DNA from: Blastomyces gilchristii SLH14081
Taxonomy: Eukaryota; Ascomycota; Eurotiomycetes; Onygenales; Ajellomycetaceae
Assembly: GCF_000003855.2 (NCBI RefSeq)
Contig: NW_003101682.1
Location: 4,995,747 to 5,059,746, forward strand
Direction of reading: 5' to 3'
Length of the DNA: 64,000 bases
Part shown: in pieces, positions 12,468-23,416 of the stretch
Position numbering within the stretch: the first letter of the stretch is position 1
How the letters are laid out: every line of letters starts with the position of its first letter
Position numbers and translations under genes: made by a program
Notes under the pieces: model-generated
Told to the model about the DNA's origin: nothing
The model's input: only the letters and a program-made list of their open reading frames with translations
The model's database searches: none

Positions 12468-13243
12468 ATCCACATATATCAATCAACCCTTTTTTCAATA
12501 TGTCTTGCAATGCCCGCCATCCTGCTGCTTTGCAAGCCCATACAAAGACTCCTACCCTGCACCTCAGTCTCCTCAAACTACCTGTTTCAGAAGTTCTGGA
12601 TAATGAAGAGAATCTGATCAATGATGAGATGAAGAAGCAGATGAATGAGAAGAATATAGAGACTCAGTCTGAGAATTCTCAATATCTGTGAATCTCTACA
12701 TCTGAGTCTGATATCTCATACAGATTGTATGAACAGATGATTATCAATGAGATAAAGAATTCTGTCAAGATCAAATACTGAACTGTCTCAGTAAATAATT
12801 CAACTATCAGCTTCTTTCATATTCAATATACTGTAGAAAAGATAACTGAGAAGTATATTATAAAGCAGATCTGTAAGAAGATGAAAGTTATAGATTATAC
12901 AGCTATTATTATATTATATAAACATGAATTTCAGACTAACAAAATCATCATTGAGAAGAAGAAGAATTAAAAGAAGATAATTGATCTTTTAAAGAAGTTG
13001 TATAAGAAGAAGATAAGTGATCTTATTATTGAAGTCATCTCTTCTTTCAATCTTCTTAATATCTTAATATTATCTTTAAATATATCTGTAATACACAGTT
13101 CTGCAGCTTTTATTAAAGTGTCAGATTCACAATTAACAACTCAGGCATTGACATTAAAAAGAGCTCTTAATATCAAAGAAGAAATAATCTCATTATTCTG
13201 TGATTCTTATCATTATTCTGTCAAATTCTCTCAAATTCATGAA

Positions 13244-13513
13244 TGTAAGAGGCCTACGCCGAATAGATCGGTATAATATTATAGGTCTTATGTAACAAAG
13301 ATAAAAATGTTAAAAAAGGAAAGAAAGAGAAAGTGTGAGAATCAGCAATTGAGATGAATATTTATACACATATGTGGTGATGTACACAGTGGAGCTTCAA
13401 GGTGGAAGAATATGCGCGTGTTCATAGCAGCCGCGGATCGGCAATTGAGAATGGAAGAATCTATGAAGTGTAATGAAATAATCTATATAATTGATCAGAT
13501 GCAGCCTGCTACA
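13244..13513 (-). repeat. Gypsy-1 3' LTR (270 bp)
   Basis: It runs from TGTAAGAG to CTGCTACA as written on the plus strand and carries one copy of the 131-bp unit that is doubled in the other LTR. It is more mutated than the newer-looking unit of the right LTR. Confidence 0.92.
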
Positions 13514-16500
13514 TTAGCCCCTTCTTTTCAGAAGCAGTTCTCATTGATCAAGAGCTGCTGTTTTGAATAACACAGAACTCAGAGTTCAGATCAGTTGATT
13601 ATAGCTGACTTATTTCACAAGATATTATCAGCTACAGCTGTGAAATCTCTTATTAAGAATATCTTTAATCTCTCACTCAAGCTCATTATCTTCTTCTATG
13701 ACATCTGATAACTGTCAGTCAGAAGTCAGCTGAGAAGAGAATGAATCAGTGATAGTATAATAGAGTAAGCTTGTATGAAATATATCATGAATTTCTGATA
13801 ATATATTAAGATAGTAGTTATAACTATCTAGAACTTCTATCACTTTATATCTGATATAATAGTAGTCTAGTATACAAGATGAATATGTGATTTATATATT
13901 CTTGAGATTTAATTATATAAGATCTTCTATCTTATACTACTCTATAGAATCTTATCAGATATTAATTTAATCTTCTTAGTCTTATTTTATAGTTATTATG
14001 AAGATCTCTGCTCAGTTATAGATATCTCAGAGCTTTATTACTATATTATCAGTGATCTGAATTAAACTGTAAGAGTTTGATATAAACTGTGTAATTTCTA
14101 GAAGATTCAATACTTTCATATAATATTTATATATAAGAAAGAACAGACTTATATCTATTAAAATAGTATCTTAACTGTTAATAGCAATCTCTGTATATAG
14201 AAGAAGATTATATCAATCATCTTATAAGTAATTACAGAACTTATGAAAATAATTCTTTATAATCTGAATTATTCATTCTGATACATTATCAGTCTCAGAG
14301 TGATAGATAGTTAATAGATAGTATATAATTTTAAAAACTTGATAAATTCTTATTCAGAGAGTACTTATAAATTAATAACTCTGATTTAATATTATTAATT
14401 TTAATAACTTATATATTTAATAGAATAAACTCTGTAAGAAGACTTCAGTGACTTATCTGATATTTATCTTATTATAAGATTTCAATATTATACTTTTATT
14501 TAGTTAGTTAATAATAACTAGAATATTTCTACAACTCTTACTCTTAGATAGATTAATAGTGAAGTTAATTACTATATCTTATCAGATTCTATTAGAGATA
14601 TTAAGTGATTTCAGTAGATCTTTTCTATAGTTCTTTTATAAGATAATAGAAGAACAGTAATTACAGTTTCAGACAAAGTATCTAATACTGTTTAATATTT
14701 CAAATCAGTAGAATTCTTAGAAGATTATTTTATACAGTTATTTATAGTTCAGATAACTGATTATATATAAATCATACATCTCTTGCATTATCTGAGTATA
14801 TAAGAGTTTAGAGTGAGAGACTCAGCATCATTTATAAAATTGTAGAGTATTATTATTATTAAGTATTCTGAGATATTAGTTCTTATATATAGTTCTGAGA
14901 GAAATCAGAGTGCTTCTTAATATACTGCTTTAGTAAGAATCTGAAGAAGTTCATTAGTCTGAGCTGCTGTATATCACAGTTCATTCAGTGTAGAGAAAGT
15001 GAAGATATTAATATCAGTTCTAATTAAAGAAGTATATATAGTACTGTGAGCTGTTTCATCTTGATTAATTAATATCTTCAGATTTAAAAGCTGATACTCT
15101 CAGTTTATTCAGTGAGTATCTGTTATATCAGATAATATATCTTACTCTTATTATAAAAGAGTATCTATTATTAAGTTCTGACTGTTAGAGTGATAGTGTA
15201 TTATAAAATGAAAGTAGTTTAGAAACTCAGATTATTATATTTATCATTCAGTAAGTTTATAGATAGTTATAAAGTATTTAAGATTCTTATAATCTATAAC
15301 TATCTTAAATTCAGAGATACTTTAAAGTTCAGAGTTTCATTCTTCTAAACAGTATATAATTATAAGAAGTTTCTTATTATAGATCTTATAATTATATTTA
15401 GCAGAACTCAGTTTCTTAGATATAAAGATATATAATTATAGAATATCTTTATCATTATATTATAATATCACTTCTTCTATTATATAGTTAGAGAAATCAG
15501 CTTTAATAACTGTCTTATAATCAGAATTAAATATTATTAGTAAAGAGATATTAATGAATATCTTCTTTATCTATATAAATACAGCTTCAGTATTTACTGA
15601 TTATTGAAATACTGAGTCTTTCTTAGTAAGATCTGTAAGTGATCTTGTAATATCTGAGAAGTTTCATATAAATCACTGATAGAAGTTAGTAAATTCAATG
15701 AAGCTTTATACATCTTTTATAGTATATAGAGCTTCTTATTTAAGAATGATGAAAACTTTCTCAGAATTTATTCAAATCTTCTTATCAGCTTCTATAATAA
15801 AACTCAGATACTTAATACTCTTGACTTTAAAATCATACTTATTAATATCTATCAGTAGTTCTACTTCTTATAGCTATTATAATATCTTTCATACATACTC
15901 TGAATATTCTTTTCTGAATTTATCAGTGAAGATGAGAATATTATCTAGATAAGTAGATACAAACTTATCAAGAAAATCTCAGAGTACTCAGTTAATATAC
16001 TTCTAAAATATACTGAGAATATTAGTCAGTTTAAAGAGTGTAACTATTCATTCAAAAAGATTATAATATGTTCAGAATACTGTAAGTTATTCATCTTCTT
16101 CAGTAATACAAATCTTATAAAATACAGTGATAATATCTAGTTTTATAAATTATTAAGCTTATCTGATCTGTGCTAGAGTTTCATTAATAAGAGATAAGAG
16201 ATATCAATCTTTCTTTATCAATCTGTTCAGATCTCAGTAGTTCACATAGAATCAGAGTTCTTTATCTGATTTCTTTACAAAGAGAATAGAGACTGTGATG
16301 AAAGAGTTACTAATATATATAAATTCTTTATTTAACAGATCATTGAGTGTCTTTTAAAGAAGAAGAAGTTTATCTTGAGATATGTTATAAAGAGAGTCTC
16401 ATGATAGTTCAGAGTTCTTACTATTCTTTTTCTCTAACTTAATACTATGATTCACTTCAGAATCTCATAAGAGAGATATATTTATAATATTATCTTATCA

Positions 16501-18593
16501 GAAGATATCTAGATATTCATAATATTATTAAGAAAGTTTTGTACAAGAATCTATTATTATAATATAGAATAACTTTTCTAGAGTCTTTTTAATATCAGTC
16601 AGACTGATGAAATAGATTGATATATAATTCTGCTATCAGTGATTCTTTCAGTGACTTCTTTTTCTAAGTATTTTATAGATATTGATAGAGATCTGTGTTA
16701 GATTAATAGTCTTATGAATATTATCTTTATAAATTTTATTATTATTAGAGAATATCAAGCTTCTGTTTCAAGTATTTAATAAGATGTCTTATTCAGATAG
16801 TCAGACAAGTTTTAATATAAGATTATAATCAAGATTATTAACTTTATATATATAGATATCTTCACATTGATATTCTCTCACATCTATGATCAGCTTCATC
16901 ATATAACAGGTATAAATATCTTTTAAATCATCAAATTCTGTAAGAAGTTGAGATTTTGATAAAGAAATACACTGAAGATTATAATATCTTATAACTGAAG
17001 ATTTTATCATTATATAGTAATATAGACTGCTGTCTATCATGACTTTCATATTATACATATTATCAATCACAGTAGATATAAGAATTATATTCATTATTAT
17101 CTTCTCTTTAAATTATTATCATCTGATCTCTTCAAGCTTCTGTTTGTAAATTTGAATAGAAGTTAATCTTTTTCCTGTTTTATCAGAGCATTCTTATAGT
17201 TATCTTTCAAATCTTTCTCTAATGTAACATGATTGATGTGAACAGACACTGATTCATTCTTTGAATAAGAAAGCACTGATCTTTCTCTCAAGTATGAAGA
17301 TATATAGATTAATTGACAGTTAAAAGCAATGTGTTCTAATCAGTTACAGTTAATACACACTTTATATTAATATTAATCAGTAACTTCTTCAGAAGTGATT
17401 TCAGAGACTCAGAAGTCTGTCTGAATAACAGAGACTCTTACTTATATGTAAATATTCAAGTCTACTCAATTCATAGTATCTGCATCATTGTTATTTCTTG
17501 ACATAAGTGTATAAGTCACTGAGATATAATATCTTCTGTCACTGTTCTGTATATTCTTAAGCTTGATAAGACAGTCATTCATTGTCTGAAGCTGTGTGTA
17601 GAAGTCTTCATAAGTCTGATCTTTGTCTATGCTTATAAGAGTCTGTAAGAGTTTGAAAGTTAATATCTTCTTAAGCATACTAATCTTTATTCAATTCTCT
17701 CAAGATTGATCATCTACTTCTAGAATCTTGATATTGAAGTCAGAGATAAATGTTATAAGAGAAGTATTTCTCTGTTAAGCACTCTGTAATTAATCTAATA
17801 CTTTCTATTGTATGACAGTGTCTCAGAACAGAATATCAAGATATTTGATAATATTATCAGATATTTATAACACTAATTCACATACTTTTATTCATGAATA
17901 AAACTTCTATTTTATATAATTCTTCAATCATTCATTGATATATCAATCTTAATTAATTAATAAATCAATAAAATCTTCATCTATACTTAGTTTTACAAGC
18001 ATTTTCATTCTTCATGATGAGTAGAGAGTGAGATTAAAAGTATTAAAATATATAAGAGTATTTAAGTGTTCTTTCAGTGCTTTTGTATTTGATTCTGTAG
18101 ATATTGAAATCACATGAGTTAATTATTAAATCTCTTCATATTAAAGTTATTGAGTTGCATGCATATCAGCTATTTATCATTATTGTAATTTCAACATTAC
18201 TCAGAGTTACTGTAATATCATATCTATACTTACATTTGAGAGTTTTATATTATCATTAGACATGATTATATCAATCATCAGATGTATAATATCTGTGAAA
18301 TCTGAAGAAGTGTAATTATATTCTCATATATCTGAGTATCAGAACTCTCAGATCTTTTACTGATATTCTCTTATAAAATCTTATTCTCTTCATAAGATCT
18401 TATTACAGAGTCAGAGTGACTGATAAGTAAGCTTCTATCTGAGAACTCAGTATCTGCTTAACTGTTTAACTGTTTCTCTATTTCTTATATGTTATTATAT
18501 ATTCAGATATCTCTTGATAAATAATCATTTCTGATGAGAAGATAATATGTGAATAATCATTTTCTAATAAGAAGATGATGAACATTTTTATAG
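13514..18593 (-). pseudogene. Gypsy-1 gag-pol remnant
   Basis: Recognisable minus-strand pieces: a Gag segment (17678-17466, including QTYEDFYTQLQTMND); a protease-like segment (17094-16801, with SLYYYIMI and the ending YNLILKLV, comparable to GYDLILGLPW); and reverse transcriptase (about 16,420-15,900), where the frame from KKSDKELRFCVDYR-like sequence through the YLDD active-site box (near 15,945) is readable across stops. RNase H traces occur at about 15,600-15,300. Trp and Gln codons are commonly TGA/TAG/TAA. No part is functional. Confidence 0.85.
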
Positions 18594-18994
18594 TGTAAGA
18601 GGCCTACACTGAATAGATTAGTATAATATTATAGGTCTTATATAACAAAGATAAAAATGTTAAAGAAGGAAAGAAAGAGAAAGTGCAAGAATCAGTGATC
18701 AAGATGGATATTTATACATGTATGTAATGGCATACATAGTGAAGCTTCAGGGCAGAAGAATATGCGCGCATTTGTAGCAGCCGCGGATCGGCGATCGGAA
18801 ATGGAAGAATCTATGGAGTGTAATGGAATAGTCTATATGATTGATCGGGTGTATGTGGTGGCGTACGCGGTGGAGCTTCGGGGCGGAAGAATATGCGCGC
18901 GTTCGTAGCGGCCGCGGATCGGCGATCGGGAATGGAAGAATCTATGGAGTGTAATGAAATAGTCTATATGATTGATCGGGCGCAGCCCGCTACA
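18594..18994 (-). repeat. Gypsy-1 5' LTR (401 bp) with internal tandem duplication
   Basis: It starts TGTAAGAG and ends CCGCTACA on the plus strand. It is 131 bp longer than its partner because a 131-bp unit occurs twice (starts 18721 and 18852). The second unit keeps many CG and GG steps that are altered in the other copies. Confidence 0.92.
18721..18982. repeat. Tandem duplication, 2 x 131 bp, inside the gypsy-1 5' LTR
   Basis: Units 18721-18851 and 18852-18982 align without gaps and differ, by hand count, at 15 positions. All differences are transitions. Taking the G/C form as ancestral, 10 affect CpG, 4 affect CpC/GpG and 1 affects CpA/TpG. Confidence 0.85.
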
Positions 18995-19045
18995 ATGAAA
19001 TATTCAATGATGAAAAGTCATCTATATATTCAAGAATCACAGTCA

Positions 19046-19279
19046 TCAGTTAATAACTGAAGAAGATTCAAAATTGATAATTAAAGAAATAAGATTCTTT
19101 GCAGATTGAATATGAGATAACTGCTCAGTGATATTATTAAAAGATAAATTATTATAACTTTGAGTAGAGCACTTACTAAATAGTATATAATAATACTCAT
19201 ATTCAACTTCTGAGTAGTGAGATTGTAAGTTGAATAGATAATATTGAATATGATAAAGTAATGATTGAGACTTCTTCAA
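19046..19279 (-). pseudogene. Unidentified minus-strand frame of the mariner-type element, distal part
   Basis: A 77-codon open stretch running to a TGA at 19046-19048, rich in Tyr, Ser and Asn (for example YYILFSKCSTQSYNN). It lies between gypsy-1 and gypsy-2 and so belongs to the host mariner-type element. It probably continues, with a frame change or an intron, from the block at 36,386-36,940 on the far side of gypsy-2. Function unknown. Confidence 0.4.
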
Positions 19280-19318
19280 GAAAGATAATAAAATAATTAA
19301 TAAGTAGAAAGAAGAAGA

Positions 19319-19561
19319 TGTAAAAATAAGTACTCACAGGCGATTATTCAGGTGTTTGCAGCTTGATGTGATATGTACTGTTAACTACTAGAAGTATTCA
19401 CAGTAGAAAGATAAAATGTAGAGATTAAATATATAATAGCATTCAAGCTGAGTTATAAATAGTATTCATGAACTTCAGTCTATATAGTTGTGTATAGTCA
19501 AGAGCTGCTAACTCTATTAATTACAGAGATAAAGAATTTATAAGAAGTGAGATTTCTTACA
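19319..19561 (-). repeat. Gypsy-2 3' LTR (243 bp)
   Basis: It matches 35952-36209 along its length, including the shared block beginning GTATTCA and the block GCTGCTAACTCTATTA near the end. It has lost CG and GG steps that remain in the other LTR. Confidence 0.9.
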
Positions 19562-19872
19562 TATCTCTCTCTCTCTAAGACTTCATTTACAAAGTCTTTC
19601 ACTGAGTGACTTCATAGAATCAGCTTAGCACTGTAGTGATACTTACTAAAAATTCTTCACATCTATAAAAAATCTCAGTGAGGAAAAATTCCTTGTTACT
19701 GTGAAGAGAAAAGAGTCTATTACTCAGTTTCTTATTCTATGAGATTCTTTATAATTTACAGATTCTTCTCTGACTATCACACAGATTCATCTCATATCTT
19801 TCATACAGAAGAGTTCTGATTAACTCTCAATTATTTTCACAAGATTCTTGTGTAATCATCACACAGATTCAT

Positions 19873-20797
19873 GAATTGACTGATTCAGCTGCAAAAAAGA
19901 GTGCAGAATTAAGCAGATCTATTCAAAAAATTGTGTCCTGGTCTTTTATAAAGAGAAAAATAAAAGAATCTTGTTTAGACAAGTGGAATGAAAGCTGGCA
20001 GAAACAAAAGAAGAGTATACATTATTCAAGATTTGAAACAAAACCCAAGTGAAAATCTTGTTCAATTAAATGTAAAAAGAAAATATTCTCATCTATAATA
20101 CAGCTGAAACTAGGACATGGCTATTTCAAATCTTATATACAAAGATTTGATGATAGATTTGACTCAATAGAATGCTCATTCTGCAATGCAAATGAGAATT
20201 CTGAGTATATTGTAATGCACTGTGAATTATACAATAATCTCAGAGTCAGATTGAAAGAGAAGTATGATCTAAATCAATTAAATATGAGATTCTTATTCTC
20301 AACTGAGACAGGAATTAAATACTTAATAGACTTTCTATCAGAAACTCAAGCAGCTACAAGAAAATGGCTAAATTCAGAATTATCTGAATATGAAGAGGAG
20401 GAAATCAATCAGATATAGTCTGTTAAAACAGCTATACACTATCTTTTAATAATTTGTTTTGTTACAGTCTCTCTTTACTTTATCTTTTCCTTTCAATTTC
20501 TTTCTATCTATTTATTTAATGTGTCTATCTTTAAGACTGTGTTCTCTTTCTCTTTTCCTTTGTCATGATATTGTCAAATGATTTCAAAGTATCAGAAGAT
20601 GTTAAAACACTGCAATTTGTAAACAGTTTTTGTATTCTGAGCTGGAATTTTCTGATTTTGCATATCTGAAATTGATGAATGTATAATAGTTAACTTTACA
20701 GATATAGGAAAAACTCTGAGAACTAAAAGTTCTCAGGTAGATGTCATAGTCTCTGACTGCATACATCTATAATTGAAGAATAATAATAACAATAATA
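19873..20797 (+). mobile_element. LINE copy 1: 5'-truncated non-LTR retrotransposon (3' end only)
   Basis: It begins inside the RNase H region at the point matching 28,477 of the long LINE and ends in a TAATAATAACAATAATA tail. It is flanked by the 15-bp direct repeat ATCACACAGATTCAT (19858-19872 and 20798-20812), the expected outcome of target-primed reverse transcription. An open stretch of 67 codons at 20215-20418 encodes the C-terminus found in Tad-like ORF2 proteins (VMHCELYNNLRVRL). Several TGG Trp codons survive here that are TGA in the long copy. Confidence 0.92.
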
Positions 20798-21999
20798 ATC
20801 ACACAGATTCATCTCACAGATGAATCACTCTCTGTGAGATTATCTTCATTAAAGAGAAGTATTTACAGATTAATCTTTCACTCATTCTCACAAATTATTG
20901 TTCTTTAACACTGTAGAATTGTGAGAAATTTTTCATTCTTTCATTAACTCTGTAGAATTATAGAATCAAGATGTTCACAGTCTATAATCATTCTTTATAG
21001 TTATATAGAAAGATTCAGATCTGCAATTCACAATCACTCTTTATTTACTAGAGTGATCTAGCTATTTTGTAAAATCACTCACAGTGTAAGTAAATCTCTC
21101 TAGAGTAGTATAAATATCTCAGATCTATCTACAGAACTTTATCTTCTTTTCTCTTTTTCTATAACAGCTTTCATTCTTATAAACTGTGAGTATTCTCATT
21201 CATTCATGAAGTGTTTTTACTTAAATAATAGAGAGAGAGTATTTCTAACAATATTTATATATTGATTCAAGAACTTCTCAAGAATAAAAATTTTTTTAAT
21301 TTCAATATCTTTATAAATAATATCTGATTACTGCTGAGCTTCTTGTAAGTATCTCTGTAACTTCTCTAATCACTTTTTATCAGCTGATGAAGCAGAGATA
21401 TCATCACTCACAACAGTGTCTTTAACTCTTTCAGTTTTATCACTGTATTCAATCTTCAGATCAGCAGTTAATCTCATATCTCTCTCAGATCAGCTTCTGA
21501 CTTTAAGCAGTGCAGTCTCTCTCTTTACTATAAGTCTTCTTATAAGTAATTTCTTACAGACTCTAGTTAACAGTTCTTATAAAGCTTCTGATGTTATCAG
21601 TATCTTCTACAGTCTCATAGATCTATAATCACTCTTCTTCTATCTACACAATCTCTGATCAGATATATGCAAATATATCTAGATTCTCTATCAATGATTC
21701 TCACACTGCAGCACATTTTCACAATCTCATTATTAATAAGAGATGAGTCTACCACCGCTCCACCACGAACTCGCTCGATTTTTCGAATAAGAACCCGCCG
21801 AAGATTCATCGAAAAGCCCTCGATCATATGAGCATTTTGACCCCATCGCCGACCGCATACCCCGTGTGGTGGTGGAGTTATCCAGCCAAACATGAACCAG
21901 ATGTCGTTCGAAACTCCTGTGTGGGATTATCCCCCATTCTCCCCTACCACACCACAACCCCGGGCCAAATTGCCATACAAATTGTAAGGTGAAGAGACC

Positions 22000-22360
22000 T
22001 AGTCATATGCATCAATCTTCTCAATTTTGAAAGATCTCTGATCTGTAGTTGTGGAGATATCTGAGAAGTGATCTCCGCGAAAACCCTGTCCATCTTTGAT
22101 GTTTCAAAACACCAATGCCAAGTCTCACCCTTGTACTGCCCTTTCTAATCTGGCCCATCCCCGGCAGAAAAATACAAAAAGATATCTCAGTGATAATATC
22201 AAGCATATAATCAACAGTCACTTCTGAAGTGCAATCTCTGTGATCTGTCTTCAGTGTATCTAGACATTAACACCAAGTCTCACCCTTGTACCACCTCTCT
22301 CAATCTGGCCCATCTCTGACAGAAAAGTATAAAAAGATATCTCAGCAACTGTACTTGATA
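22000..22360 (+). repeat. Two ~155-bp repeats in the LINE 5' leader
   Basis: A block containing AGTCTCACCCTTGTAC, then TCTGGCCCATC and AAAAAGATATCTCAG occurs at 22121 and again at 22276. The second copy differs mainly by C/T and G/A. Repeated leader units are common in LINE promoters; promoter activity here is inference. Confidence 0.6.
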
Positions 22361-23280
22361 CATAATTGACAGACACAATAACTATAAAATCAGTATACTT
22401 CAAGATCTGACTGAGCCTTTGATTCCTGCATAGTGAGATATATTAAATCTAGTTTTAATATCTTAATATTCAATAGATTCTGTAAGAAATTAAGAATAGC
22501 AACACTAAATTTCTATTGAATTTGAGAATTAACTCTATATTAATATAATCATTGATAAAGTCTGCTTTTTTGAGATATAAATAATCAGTTTCTCTACATC
22601 TCACTGATAATATTTACATTATTATATAGAAACAGACTTATATTCTCTATAATATCAAGACTCTGAAGAGAGAAAGTCTTGATAGAAGATATACAGTAGT
22701 ATATATTTTAGCAGTTTCTATCTCATTCTTCTGCAGTAGTTAATGCAAAAAAAAAAATCTTAGAAATAGTTTTTTACTTCTCTTAAAAAAGTAAGATATT
22801 TTTCTCTGAGTTTTATATAATATTCTTACAAAGAATTAAAAACAGAGTTATTTTCTATTATAATTTTATATTCTTTTAAGTAAGAATTACTTTTTCAGTA
22901 ACTAAAGAGCTTTTATTAATACTTAATTCTTTTTTATACTTTTTATTAACTGATTTAAGTTGCATACTTGTTGTGTGAGAAGAATTGAATAATTTAGAAT
23001 AAAATTAAATAGTTTTAATCAATTTCTCTGTAAAAAATTGATTTATTTTTTATCAGTTTTTCTCTCAAAAACTGTCATATTATCTGATTTATTATCAATT
23101 AATATTATACTTTTCTACACTGTATCTTAAGAAAGAGATTGTAAAGATTTTATTAATTTATCTTAAAAATTAATTTTAGTTTATTAGATTCTCTTTAAAA
23201 ATCTAACCTAGTTACTGAACTAGTGTGAAAAAAAATCAGATATTTTATATACAAAAGTCTGTTATTCTTCTTTTGAAATA

Positions 23281-23410
23281 GTCTGATCAACTTTTCAATT
23301 GAAAATAGACTTAGAAATCTCTTAATTGAAATAGTCTGATCAACTTTTCAATTCAAAAGAGTTTAATAAATATCTCAATTGAATTAGTCTGATCAACTTT
23401 TCATTGAGTA
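23281..23410 (+). repeat. Three 53-bp tandem repeats immediately before LINE ORF1
   Basis: GTCTGATCAACTTTTCA begins at 23281, 23334 and 23387, exactly 53 bp apart; the third unit is partial. The ORF1 ATG at 23417 follows within about 15 bp. Confidence 0.75.
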
Positions 23411-23416
23411 AGAACA

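Larger units (their letters stand above)
13244..18994 (-). mobile_element. Gypsy-1: Ty3/gypsy LTR retrotransposon, 5.75 kb, minus strand
   Basis: LTRs begin TGTAAGAGGCC and end TACA (13244-13513 and 18594-18994). They are flanked by the direct repeat ATGAA at 13239-13243 and 18995-18999. On the minus strand, a purine-rich tract (AAAAGAAGGGG) abuts the 13,513 LTR, making it the 3' LTR. Gag, protease and reverse transcriptase remnants follow in gypsy order from 18.5 kb downward. No nested insertion interrupts it. Confidence 0.93.
12500..19053 (+). pseudogene. Unidentified plus-strand frame of the mariner-type element, interrupted by gypsy-1
   Basis: An ATG at 12500 opens a frame that continues to 13243 with only three stops (about 12,690, 12,779 and 12,968). 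It then resumes in the same frame after the gypsy-1 insertion and its target duplication (19,000), ending with TAA at 19051-19053; the reading passes from SQIHE into IFNDEKSS. About 265 residues would be encoded. The product is rich in Lys, Glu, Ser and Thr, with a basic middle section (KKIIDLLKKLYKKK). I do not recognise a domain. Its 3' end meets the minus-strand block 19,046-19,279 tail to tail, overlapping by about 8 bp. Confidence 0.55.

Noticed and set aside
21615..21957. Minus-strand frames across the LINE 5' island (for example FGWITPPPHGVCGRRW) as a captured gene
   Set aside because: They span the LINE boundary and its target duplication into gypsy-2 sequence, so they cannot be one original coding unit; the island is better read as LINE leader.
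23281..23410. CRISPR-like array (three evenly spaced repeats)
   Set aside because: A eukaryotic LINE leader with three direct 53-bp tandem units; the spacers are themselves similar and no cas gene is present.
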